Of a DNA stretch of 64,000 nucleotides, positions 53,522 to 64,000 are shown piece by piece (the stretch's first letter is position 1; each line of letters begins with the position of its first letter). Position numbers and translations under genes: made by a program. The DNA is taken from the NCBI GenBank assembly GCA_020747065.1, contig JAGMVK010000027.1, positions 310,001 through 374,000 on the forward strand, written 5' to 3'. The stretch is from Cadophora sp. MPI-SDFR-AT-0126 (lineage: Eukaryota > Ascomycota > Leotiomycetes > Helotiales > Ploettnerulaceae). The notes under the pieces were generated by a model that worked only from the letters and a program-made list of their open reading frames with translations, made no database searches and was not told where the DNA came from.

Positions 53522-54249
53522 TCCGCACGGCATTCAAAAAAGAGGGCTTTGGCCGGCGAATTGCACGCCGGAAACAACTTCTTACCTACGCAAATCGAAT
53601 CGCACGAATTTGATAGGTTATCGAGTACGAAGATTGAACTGATGAACAGTGGTTTTCAGCCGCATGGAGTAACGAGACTTAGATACAACTGGGGAAATAT
53701 ACAAAGGATTGGGTTATACGAAAAGTTGGCTTAGAAAAGAAAAACCACCCGGATTACGTAAAGGCAAGATATCAAAGGAAAATCGCGTGGATGTTTTGGG
53801 GTATAATATTAGGGAAATACGACCGGCATAAGGGGTTGTTTTAGAAGAAGGATTAGGAGACGATCAACAAGGGGTCTTACTCTGGAATCATTATTCCTTT
53901 AATTCAAGAGCTCTTATTAAAGCACCCGGAGCTTGAATTTCAACAAGACAACGCAAAAGGTCATGCTTCTAAGTACACAACTTCAGTATTTGAAGCAATT
54001 GGAATCACTCTTATTTACTGTCCTGCAAATTCTCCTGATTTGAATCCAATTAAGACAGTGTAGGATGAAATGAAAGATTATATCGACACAAACTACCTTG
54101 AGGTTCACCGATGTTATAAAGGACTACGAGAGGTAGTACAAGAAGCGTAGGAATCAATAACAATTGAAAGAATTAGAGAATTGACTCGGGAAATGCCAGA
54201 GAGATGTAAGGCAGTGATTAAAGCTGAAGGAGCGTACACAAAATACTAG
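53522..54249 (+). pseudogene. Tc1/mariner-type transposase, RIP-inactivated
   Basis: One continuous frame runs from about 53,522 to the TAG at 54,247 with about nine internal stops and no frameshift. Readable in order are a helix-turn-helix-like FGRRIARRKQLLTYANRIARI, AAWSNET (first catalytic Asp read as Asn), RYQRKIAWMFWGII, FQQDNAKGHAS (second Asp intact), and SPDLNPIKTV*DEMKDYI, where the family has NPIETVW. Thus the third acidic residue is Lys and the Trp is a stop. All these changes are G-to-A. The order matches DDE_3/IS630-Tc1-mariner transposases of fungi. The N-terminal part is not visible. It is inactive as it stands. Confidence 0.8.
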
Positions 54250-54746
54250 GGAAAAGAATAAAGTAGCATTGCCAAGTATCTAGAGTACAGGGCCTAGAAT
54301 TGTGGATTATTTCCCCCCTGTACTAAATACGGGCTATCGTCACAGGAGTCTACATGAGACAAGCGATACATGAGACAAGCGAGAAAGATAGGGGCAAGGG
54401 ACGATGCGGCTCACGGGCGCATGTATCTTTGTACACCGTCAGCTTGAACTTAACTTGTCGGTGCACATCACGAGGCGTTATTGTATCAACGGATGCGAAC
54501 CATTCACCTTGTTGACATGGCAGACTATTGAAAATCCAGATCATATGATTAACCATTTATCGTAGCAACTTAAGATACTATACTTGACCAAATGTTCATG
54601 AAACGCCTCAACCCAATGAAAAGCAATCGCAATCATCCCCAAACAAGCGAAAGGCATCAAGGATCGTCTTGCGTGAAAAGCAATGTCCTATTTTCTAAAC
54701 CCCAAAACAGTAGAACCTAAGAAATCCCACCAGGCTACTACACCGT
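54250..54746. other. Intergenic, 3' side of the PKS
   Basis: About 500 bp lie between the dead transposase and the PKS stop codon. Composition is normal and no gene is seen. Confidence 0.5.
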
Positions 54747-57700
54747 CTACGCAAGGGCGGCCTCTCGGAGTATATCACCAAGAAGCTTAACCTGTTGCGG
54801 CGGGTCAGCACAAAGGACTCGGATGTTCATGAAGGGACTACTCACATATGGCTTTTTCATCATCGAGAAATGGTTTCCCGGCATGTGTCGCGTTATGAAC
54901 TTGTCAGGATTGAGGTATTTGTCCCAAATGTTAGGACCGAAGTCTGTCCTATTATCTAATAGGAATTGTGCGTGACCGTATGGGAAAGGATCTGGTCGAG
55001 GATCAGTAGGCAACTTGCAGACGCCGTCCTCGCACCAGATGGCAGTCACTTGAGGACTTTTTATCGGGTCGATCTTCTCTGCAGTATAATTCGAGAGAGC
55101 GTTGACGGATGCAGCGAAGTGAGGGAGTAGCCACTTCGGAAGTTTCGAGGTGTCGCCATCGCCGAGAAGACCAATAGAAGCGAACCATCTGTGAAGAGAT
55201 GCAGGAAGAGGTTCGATGATATCGGGACATGGCGAATCGATAAGGATAAGCTTATCAACCTCATCGCCATTCTTCGTTAGTTGGTTAACTGCCTCGAATG
55301 CAATGACTCCACCAGCACTCCAGCCAGCCAGCATATAAGGGCCAGTTGGCTGGCGTCGTTTCATCTCTATAATAAATGATGCAGCCATGCCAACGACACC
55401 AATATTATACTCCTCTGGTACCTTCATATAGGGAGAGTTGAGACCCATCACAGCCACCTGGGGTGATAGATTTGGGATATCAACGTAAGAAGTCGCAGAT
55501 CCACCTCCGTCAGGAATAAGCCAAAGCTGTCTTGTACATGTCTTCAAGCTACCCTGAAGCAGGACTGAACTTGCAAGTCGCGTGGGAGGCGCGCGAGATA
55601 TTGTCGTGCTCACTTGATTGGAGATAGTAACTGGTACAGGTGGAGTGAGGACGACCTTCTCAGGAGCTGGTGGTGAGGCGTCAAGGCCAAGCGAAGTTCT
55701 AATCTCTCCAATTGTCGTGTTGACAGTGAGGAGATCGCCAGAAAGATCCAAGTCGGTTGTCTCTCGGAGACGACCGAGAATTGTGAGGCTCATCAATGAA
55801 TCCATACCGAGGGTGGAGAGATCGACTGTGTCAGGAATTTCTTCCGTATCGACTCCCATCTCCTCCGCAATTGTGGTTCTGATGAGTTCGATAAGACCAC
55901 CTTGGTCGCCAGTGCTACTTGGCCTCTCATCTTCTGAGGGTTCTTCAAGTGGAGTCGTGAGATTGGAGTCAATCTCGTCAGACGTAGACTCATTGCCAGA
56001 TGTCGTGGAGGAATTCTCGGTCGACTCGATGATGATAGATCGTTGAGCAATTTGCTGAGTCTCAAACTTGGACAAGAACTTCTTGAATTCTCCAATAGTT
56101 GGATAGTCGTTAAAGTCATGTGAAGCGATGTCAAGGTCCATCTCCTCTCGTATTCTTCCACTTACTGTCAAGGACATGAGAGAGTCAACACCAAGATCTA
56201 CGAAGCCGATGTTGTCGACGAGCTCTTCCATCTCGACACCCACCTCTGTAGCCAATATCTCAAGAACCTTGGTTGTTACGGAGGGCCCACCTATCAACTT
56301 CTTGTTGACGGTCGCAATGCTCGTCATGCTGACTTGCTCAGTCTTCCTCGCAGGCTTGGATGCAGCCGAAGGTTTGGGAGCGGTGATTTGCTGGCGGACT
56401 GGGCCTGGCTTTCCAGCACCAATGACGGCAGAGCCAATGGGAGGCAAGAAGATATTCAAGACCTTGCGTGGAATGCATTGGAACTTCAAGCCCATAACAG
56501 CGGCCACGATTCTGCCACCATCAAAGATGTAGACATCACCCGCCTTGACATTTGGCTCGGTGTCTTGCATCTTGACGTAGGAGCGATAATTCTTGTCGGC
56601 GGAAATAGGCTCTGCAATCTTCCATGACTCCCAACCGTGAGAGATGTAGGCATTCTCACGAGTGTCGACTGCGTCCGATGCATTTAGAATGAATCCAGAG
56701 AGGTGCGCCAAACTGTCGATCCAGTATGGGCTGACCTTGAAATTTCCATCTTCCGGTTTTGTCTGGAATTTAATGGTGGCAGTTGCCTCGAAGTTCTTGC
56801 TGTCAAGGATAACCTGCTCCATTCCTCTGAACTTAGGATTGTAGTCGACCATGGCGGCAAACAACTTATACGCCAAGCCTCGTCCGATCTTATGAGCTTC
56901 ACCAGTGATTTCAGCAGCCTTGAGCCAATCAATGCGAGATTGTATAAGATAGGCTGTGCGCGTCCAATCCGAAAGGTAATCATTGCACTTGGCGAAGAAG
57001 ACGTTGCATACGGCATGCTCGGTTAAACTCTTACCAGAGCCAGTCGTCCATTTGAGATCTGCACGAGCAGCAGCGATATTGACCTCGGTGGTGAGAGTGA
57101 GGATGGTGGTCTTACCCTCCTCTTGTGGAGCGATGAGTGGTTTGACGACCTTCATGTTTGCTGCATCCATAGCAAGGTCGGTGGCATCTGGTCGAATTAA
57201 CCTGTATGCATACTCAGCTGTGGTATAGGCCATGTCTGCGTAGAGTGACTGCAATCATATTAGTGATGTGATTATTATGTGGAGTTGGGAAATGTATACC
57301 GATGGAGTCAGGTAAGAGCCATTCACGACATGGCCGCTGACAACCTCACGAAGACCAGGTTTGGCAAGATCGGACTCAGTTATCACAGTCGCAAGACCGC
57401 CTTCGACGGTTTCACTGATGACAGAGTGGATTGATGTTGTAGAGAGCTTTGGCACTGACTCCTTCTCTGCTTCGACGAATCCGAGAGCAGGACGTTTTCC
57501 CTTGGTCAAGCACCAATCGCCCTCGTACTGGATCCAGTAGTTCTTATCATCGAAGCTATATGTGGGGAGGTCAAGAAGATGAACGCAGTCGTTGAAGTCT
57601 CGGTGGTACTCGTTCCAATCGATGTTGAGGCCTGCAGTATGCATAGTGCTTAAGCTGGAGGCGAGGGTCTTATACGGGCTTTCGCCTTTGCGCAGTGTTG

Positions 57701-60700
57701 GTGCAATAAGTGTAGAGGGACCGAAAGTCCCTTTTACCATGCCAGAGCATACTGGGTGAGGGCCAACCTCGATCCAGACAGTCTTACTATCGACAAAACC
57801 GGATTGCTGGGCAGACTGGATTCCTCCCAAGAAATCGACGGGGTTGCGGGCATGGTTCTTAAGATACTTTGCATCAATAACTTCGGGCTCGTTCAACATT
57901 CGGCCAAGAACTGATGAGATAAGAGGCACCTTCGCCTTACCAAAGTGGATGGATTCGGCAAGCATTTGCAAGTTATCGAGGATAGGGTCGACTTGAGCAG
58001 AGTGGAAAGCGAAAGGCACCTTCAGATGGGTGCACTTAAAGCCTACATCCTTGAGCAAGTCTAAAGTGGCGGCCATCTCCTCGACGGCACCGCTAAGCAC
58101 AGTCTCTTTGATGCCGTTGATGCATGCAATGTTCATCGGAGAGTTTCCAAGAGCTTCGGCGATAGAAGCAACTGAGCCCTGAACGGCAACCATGATATCT
58201 GTTCCTGGAGTGCATTTCTCAAGCAAAATCTCTGCTCTCTTACCGACAAGGTAGATCACATCGCTAGATGATAGAATTCCGGAGACGTTCAAGGCAGCAT
58301 ATTCGCCAAGGCTATGTCCAAGAACAACCGAGGGTTTAATCCCCCAAGAGTCCCATAATTTAGCAATAGCCATCTCTAGGCAGACGACTCCGATTTGAAC
58401 GATAATAGGGGACAAGCTCGTAACATCCTCGACGCTGCCGTCGATCAACGGGAAGAAAGATGGGAAGCCATGGATTGCTGCGATACTGTCGAATTCATCG
58501 ATGGTTTCCTTGAAGAGCGTAGAGTTCACATAGAAGTCCTTGCCTAATGCTGCATAGTGCGATCCCTGGCCGGTGAAAAGGAAAGCAACCTTCGGCGCGA
58601 CGGGTAAGACTGGTTCTACCTTCTCGCCCAATTTCGCTTTGAGACCGGCCTTGACTTGCTTGATATCGGACGCAGTGACTGATACCCGCCAGTTGTATTG
58701 GATTTTACGAGCGGTTGTTGTGTACGCCAAGTCGGCAATCGATGTGTCGGGGTTTTGCTCGAGATAAGCAATGTAACGCTCGGCATTTCTAATCATAGCG
58801 GACTTTGATTTGGCCGTGACAGTAATAATATGAGTCGAGCGGGGGTCAATGGCAACTCTTGATTCAGCAGGACCCTCTTCAAGCAGCAACCCGGTGTTTC
58901 CACCAGCAGCGCTGAAGTTATTGATAAAGATTCGTCGAGGAACACCGGGTCTCTTGCGTAAAGGGGTCTTATGGAAGGCGATGTGAACTTGGCGTTCGGC
59001 AAGATCTTTAGGAAAACCTTGGTTGATGGTTCCTTTGATGCCGACATGGGGTGGGATAGCATTATTTTTCAGCATCATCAAACATTTGATTAATGCGGTA
59101 ACACCAGAAGCAGCTTCACCGTGTCCAACGTTGGACTTGACTGTACCTAAGAATAATCGCTGTTCCGTAGTCCTCTTACGGTCAGCGGGAGCAAAGACAT
59201 TAGTAACGGACTTCATCTCAGTTCCGTCTCCAGCTTGGGTACCAGTGCCGTGCATTTCAACATAATCGACATCGAGGGCATCAATACCAGCTTTATCGAG
59301 AATGCTCTTGTAAAGGATCTCTTGGGTTCCGCCGTGAGGGTGGGTGATGGAGATAGCGTCTGCCGAGTGATTTGTGGCAGTGCCGAGGATCACCGCGAGG
59401 ATGTTGTCCTTCTCAGCGAGCGCATCATCAAGTCGCTTGACAATGACAGTTCCGACACCATCAGCTCGGCAATATCCATCTGCGTCGTTGTCGAAAGTAG
59501 CGCAAGGACCCTTCTTGGACAAGAACTGGCCTCGACTAAGACCTGCAAAAATATCCGAGTTCGTCATGCAGGAGAGGCCGCCAACAATAGCAGTATCACA
59601 TTCCCTAGCAACCAGAGATGTGCAAGCTAACTGCATTGCTGCTGCACTCGATGAGCAAGCAGTGTCAATGTTAAAAGATGGTCCAGAGAAGCCGAAATGA
59701 TAGTTAATACGTCCTGGGCCAAAAGCTCTAACACCACCGGTAATAAAGTATGTATCGATTTCTTGAGCAGCGTTAATTTCTCGCCAGTCGTCAGATGTTT
59801 GTCCGTAAAAAGTGCCGATACGGTCTAGCTTTGTCGACCGTGTCCGGTTTGGAATATAACCTGACATCTCGAGAGCCTCGTAAGCAGTTGAGAGGGCCAT
59901 TCTTTGCATTGGATCTGTTTGAAAGGCCTCGCGAGGAGACATATTAAAAAATCGTGGGTCGAAGAGACCTGGGTTCTCGATCCAGCATCCGTAGGGCGTG
60001 TGGGATGTATTTGTGGCCTTTCCAGTGGGATCGCAATGCGTTTCGGCGTTGAATCGATCCTTTGGAACCACGCGGTGGACGTCTAGCCCCTTCTCGAGGA
60101 GCTCCCACAGCTTCTCGTGGCTGGCAGCATCCGGGAATCTTCCAGCCATACCAACAATCGCGAGCTTGACGGGACCGTTAACCTTATCCTTGGGCGAAGA
60201 GTTGTCTTGTTTCTCTGCAGTGAGTGGTTGCCGTTGAATAATCTCAAGGTCTGTCTGGGCCTTCAGCATTGATGTCAGGCTGTTGGCAGCTTTTGTTAGG
60301 CCGTAAGGGACGACCAGGCATTTTGACCCCTTGAACTCTTGAGCCTTGACGACGCATGCGTGTAACACCTTCTGGAAGTCCTGTCGGTTGGCCAAGATAT
60401 CTCGTACAATGGTCTTGATCAGCGAAACGGCGGTTTGTTCGGAATACCAGGTGCCTGTCGCACAGGACAGAATGGGATGTCTCGGGACGAGGTTGCCAAG
60501 CACCCTCTGAACGGACGAACTTCCCAATTGCAGGATTTTCTCGGCATTAAAGCGTGAGAAAAGATGAGGGGCATGATACGGTCCATGGATAGGGATGGAC
60601 AATGGCTTGGTGTCGAATGCATCGGAGCCGAACAGCGTTTTCAGTGTAAAAGGTGGCCCGCTGATTGTGACGCTGGTAGCAGTAGTCGCGCTGACAAAAG

Positions 60701-61424
60701 CTTGACTCGCCAATGGAATATTCTATGAGAAGTCAGTAAATGGGGATCCATGCGAGTCCGCAATTATCCAATGCGATCAGGTAACTCACATTCTCTTTGT
60801 GGAAGTCGTTGAGAATTGAGCTCGTCTCCGCTTCCTCTAACGCAGGTATAACATATGTCCAGCTTTGCGAGATTTCGGCATCACCTTGTAAACAGTCGGC
60901 CAGCGTAGCAACGTATGCTCCCGTTCGGAATGCCATCAAAACAACTTGTACAGCGACCGGTACGAGTCCTGATAGAGATGGCGCCGACGAGATCGCCGCT
61001 GCAGCAAAAAGTCCTGTGCACAGACCAACTAAGCTGGTCTCGCTTGGTCTCGTATCCTCATGCATCTTTTCTGCACAACTTTGATTTCGATGTCAGCTAC
61101 CTATCTTCAATAATTTCACGTGCTGACTTACTCAATATAATGTGCTATCTGTGTGATGCACAATAAGGCACTGTCTACAGCCGCATTCTTGATATCTCTC
61201 GCATGGTATTTGTTGTTCAAGTCTTTGATGGATGAGAAATGAGGAACTCGCTGCCTCTCGATGGTAGACAGTTGGTCTACCTCAGCTCTCAACGCCGTGC
61301 CGACGTTGTCGATGAACGATTGTGTCAATATACTTGGATTCCCAGACTTGAGGAAGTCCGCCAAAAATCCGTGTATATCTAGTGTTTGGTCTCCGAAAAG
61401 GAGAAAAGCCATGTTCTCCGCCAT
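54747..61424 (-). CDS. Non-reducing polyketide synthase (SAT-KS-AT-PT-ACP-ACP-TE)
   Basis: Five exons read in phase: 61132-61424, 60790-61078, 57300-60722, 54846-57248 and 54747-54791, giving 2,150 aa. Start ATG 61,424 (MAENMAFLLFGDQTLD). SAT occupies about 1-370 (GLCTG Cys118; HGPYH His240). KS is at 379-804 (DTACSSS Cys550, His685, His728). AT is at 905-1225 (GHSLGEY Ser998, His1101). PT is at 1287-1605 (GHVVNG His1325; Asp1513 in WIDSLAHLSG). Two ACPs carry DSLMSL (Ser1691, Ser1819). TE is at 1900-2150 (GWSAGG Ser1979, Asp2006, GNHFSMM His2128). Every catalytic residue is present, so the enzyme should make and release a cyclised aromatic polyketide from malonyl-CoA. The double ACP and the SAT and TE wording suggest the orsellinate/depside-like clade (group I), but the melanin or naphthopyrone groups share this architecture. 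Intron 1 uses an AAAG acceptor; the nearby CAG would break the frame. Intron 4 (54,792-54,845) is 54 nt, in frame and stop-free. Confidence 0.93.
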
Positions 61425-61992
61425 CTTGAAGTTGAGCAATGAAGACTCTTTGCGTTAGGGTCAGCTCGCAAGCTCTTTCGGGGTCCTTCAAGTCTATATC
61501 AACCGAATGAACGAGCGGGAAGTTGAAAAAAGGTATTCAATGATGAGACTCATGGGACGTTGTCGGATATCATTGCGCTGTTAAAGATGTTTCTTCAGCA
61601 ATTTCTTGAGATAACGGCTGGTACCTATAGTGCTTGACCACCCACATACTACAGGTTGTCTCACCTCGAGACTCCGTCCAAAGATAATGTCCGTTCATTC
61701 ACGTCGGACATCAACAACCGACCCGCTTATGGCGCGATCACTGCTTGTGAAGGATGGTTGGTACATCATGCTTTCTCAAACTTGCATTATGTGAGCTAAT
61801 TTCATTACACTGCAAAAATTACCAATTTCCAACGGACCGATCGGATCAAGGGATGCGAGAGTCCACTCAATACAAGACCCAGGACTGAAGAAAGGTCACT
61901 GCTTCTCGGCGCAGCTACTGCCCGGGCTGCGTGGCTCGCGATCCGTATTGGGCTCATCCAAGTCCGGCGGACATCCGACACTACCTCTCTAA
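61425..61992 (-). promoter_or_regulatory. PKS upstream region
   Basis: This is the 5' flank of the PKS. It has a weak TATA-like GATATAGA near 61,493-61,500, about 70 bp before the start codon. It also holds an imperfectly palindromic CGG-type site, TCCGGCGGA, at 61,963-61,971, a possible binding site for a Zn2Cys6 factor. Neither is proven. Confidence 0.3.
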
Positions 61993-62292
61993 CTACTTTT
62001 CCCGATAAACGATAGCAAGCCAACATCTCATTAGTCGAACATTCCATTTTGGGGTCTTTGAACAGGTGAGGTCATGACCGTGTAGGCTCCCTGCCCGAAT
62101 CTGGGGATAGGTATTTCCGGTGGCGACCGAGTTGGATCGTAAGCTGCAGAGGGGCTTCCGCCATAGATGAGCCGCGAATTCTTGTCCGAGCGCTGTTGGC
62201 GCATAATAATTCCTGAGATATACACGTGTAAGCTGCTCAAGAGCTGCTAATCCAAAGTGTTTGGCGTTGAGGACATTGTGGACTCTGCGGAG
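61993..62292 (-). pseudogene. Coding-like exon fragment of unknown function
   Basis: A minus-strand frame of 99 codons without a stop or an ATG start ends at the TAG at 61,993. It follows a plausible 3' splice site (TGCTGAT branch-like motif, pyrimidines, TGCAG). The product includes LNAKHFGLAALEQLTRVYL, which has natural amino-acid composition and helical pattern. No upstream exon could be joined to it. It may be the last exon of a decayed gene beside the PKS. I do not recognise a family. Confidence 0.25.
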
Positions 62293-64000
62293 CTGCAGCC
62301 ATGAAAGAAAATTGCAGTGACGATCAGCAAAGGCAACTTTAGATACTCGTCAAGTGTGCGCCCGCAGAAGGAAACATAATAGTTGCAAATTTGAGTATGC
62401 CAAGGATGCCTCTAACCCCTCATTCCGTGACCTTCGAACCGACCTTTATTCTTAAAAGTTTGATGATATTTTCAAGTCCTAATCCAATTCCTGCTATGTG
62501 CAGAGACATCGTCTTGAACGCGAGTCCCTCAGCCAACGTCCCCTGCAGTCGCTTGAAGACACACGTGTCCCCGTTTTGCTGCAATTGAGCTTGAAGTCAT
62601 TGATAGATCAGTTGTCACAGATAGATGGACATTGGACAGAGGGTTTTGAAAGCTTCTCCCGATGGATGCCTCAATTTGAGCTTACGCTAATGGCGCTTGT
62701 ATTCTTGCCGCGTACCTTATGAAGTACTCGGTATACTAATTAAATTAAAGTCCTAAAGTCGCTAGTGAGTATGCGAAGATATTTCTTATTAACTTATATC
62801 CTAGGGTCGTATAAAGCATCCTTAATACGCGCTATAACGTTTGCCTTTAATCGAGGAGCCATTCGCACACGCTAATCTTTTTTATTAGTAGTTAGCACGC
62901 ATATTAAGCTTCAATTTGAGCTACTTACTATGCAAATTAAAGGTGGTTTATTGAAGTTATATACAGGGGCGTGTAACTGAGGTATGCGCGTCGGGGCCAC
63001 TAGACACGTTTTAATAAGGCTCGCTTAAATCGGTGACGCCGACGCACGTTATTGAAACAATTGTAGAACTAGACAACATTACTTTTGGCTTTGAACGACC
63101 AACGACATCTCAAAACCAAACTTCAATTTGCTACAAACAAGAAGAAAACTCCATAAATCCATTCTCGAGTTTTCACTTGCTTTCCACCTCATCGCTCAAA
63201 GACGAGATGTTGACTAAATGTACACCAGATCCCCATGTTCTACTGCTGCTTTGAAGAGAGGGGAGCCATTTCGAAATTGGCACCCTTCTTTCTCAAACTG
63301 TTTCTGTGCTCTCACAACCTGTAGCTATCAACTGGCGAAGTCTGGAGCACGTCTGGCAAGTTTTTTGGTGGGCTTATCACAGGCGGGAATATCAGAAATC
63401 TTTCCCTGCTTTCTCCTCACATCAATCTTTGCCTTTGTCTCCCGCAGTGGGGCCTGAGTGAGTCACACACTCTGCATTCCCAACAACAATTTCCAACGCG
63501 CACCTGCACACTTCTCCTTAATAATGAAATTAATTTATAATTTTATAAATATATATCTATTACTTTATATGAGAACATTATAGAATTCAAGATTTTCTGT
63601 CCAGATCTCCGCCACATTCTCTACAATCAAATCCAGAACACCTACTCTCTTTCCAGGAATGGCCTCATACGAACATCACACCACAGCAACTGGCAAAGTT
63701 TCAAATTTACCACCACCCAAATAATAAAGAACGCGATAAAGTGCGCTGTTTCAGCTGCCAAATGGATGTATGGGAGTAGGACCCAGTGAGCCCGTTTTGC
63801 ACGGAAGTACAAAAGAGCTGCTTAACCAACATACCGAGAAAACTGTTTTTGGGCAGGCACGCCACGAGACGCACAGCCCTACTTGAGGGACTCTAATCTC
63901 TCCACGCCTATCATCGACGCTTCACCGCCAGTTACGAACTCCCTATCCCGCAAGCACACCCATATTGACGCACAAGAGCTCCACGCAGAACTCTAGCCAC
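62293..64000. other. Right-hand flank without a confident gene
   Basis: The + strand frame at 62,498-62,722 (VQRHRLERESL...SLIDQLSQIDGHW) has protein-like composition but only a GTG start, and may be a gene relic. From about 62,740 to 63,050 lies a RIP-like AT-rich patch. The remainder to the window edge has short frames only, and could be promoter sequence of a gene beyond it. Confidence 0.35.

Noticed and set aside
55618..56046. 142-codon + strand frame inside the PKS
   Set aside because: It is the antisense shadow of the PKS ACP region; Ser/Val-rich composition follows from the coding strand.
61079..61131. CAG acceptor at 61,071 for PKS intron 1
   Set aside because: It would put exon 2 out of frame with the GLCTG active site. 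The AAAG acceptor (exon from 61,078) keeps the frame and gives the expected SAT length.

Overview
The window is nuclear DNA of a filamentous ascomycete (Pezizomycotina). The evidence is short introns of about 48 to 147 nt with GTRNGT donors and CTGAC/CTAAC-like branch sites, a fungal non-reducing polyketide synthase, Zn2Cys6 and C2H2 regulators, a HET-domain gene, and very AT-rich blocks full of stop codons. In those blocks transposon motifs survive with G-to-A and C-to-T changes (Trp to TAG, Gln to TAG, Asp to Asn), the mark of repeat-induced point mutation (RIP). I cannot name the genus.

Layout. From 1 to about 24.7 kb is a RIP-degraded transposon block: two Gypsy-type relics on the + strand (1-3.6 and 3.9-6.2 kb), a piggyBac-like DNA transposon relic (6.2-8.2 kb), and a large minus-strand Gypsy element between two about 275-bp LTRs (10.1-22.2 kb) with a younger solo LTR nested in it (12,384-12,605, exact TAAAG duplication). 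From 24.8 to 34.8 kb is a gene island: two decayed + strand fragments, one of them a C2H2 zinc-finger relic, then three minus-strand genes: an intact 10-exon Dal5-type MFS transporter, a flavin monooxygenase whose 5' end is not found, and a HET gene broken by a frameshift and a nonsense codon. A solo LTR of the 10-22 kb family lies at its edge. From 34.8 to about 47.3 kb is a second AT-rich block with LTR fragments, direct repeats and an (AAT)n microsatellite.

From 47.4 to 50.5 kb is a five-exon regulator with two C2H2 fingers plus a Zn2Cys6 cluster. A minisatellite, a small inverted-repeat element and a decayed Tc1/mariner-type transposase follow (51.6-54.2 kb). From 54.7 to 61.4 kb lies a complete five-exon non-reducing PKS (SAT-KS-AT-PT-ACP-ACP-TE, 2,150 aa). 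The rest, to 64 kb, is upstream sequence with a few coding-like fragments.

Function. The PKS should build an aromatic polyketide released by its thioesterase, and the neighbouring dual-finger protein is the obvious candidate regulator. The monooxygenase and transporter, also on the minus strand but across about 16 kb of mostly transposon debris, could be tailoring and transport genes of the same cluster, or unrelated. All gene models were built by reading splice sites by hand; no database search was possible.
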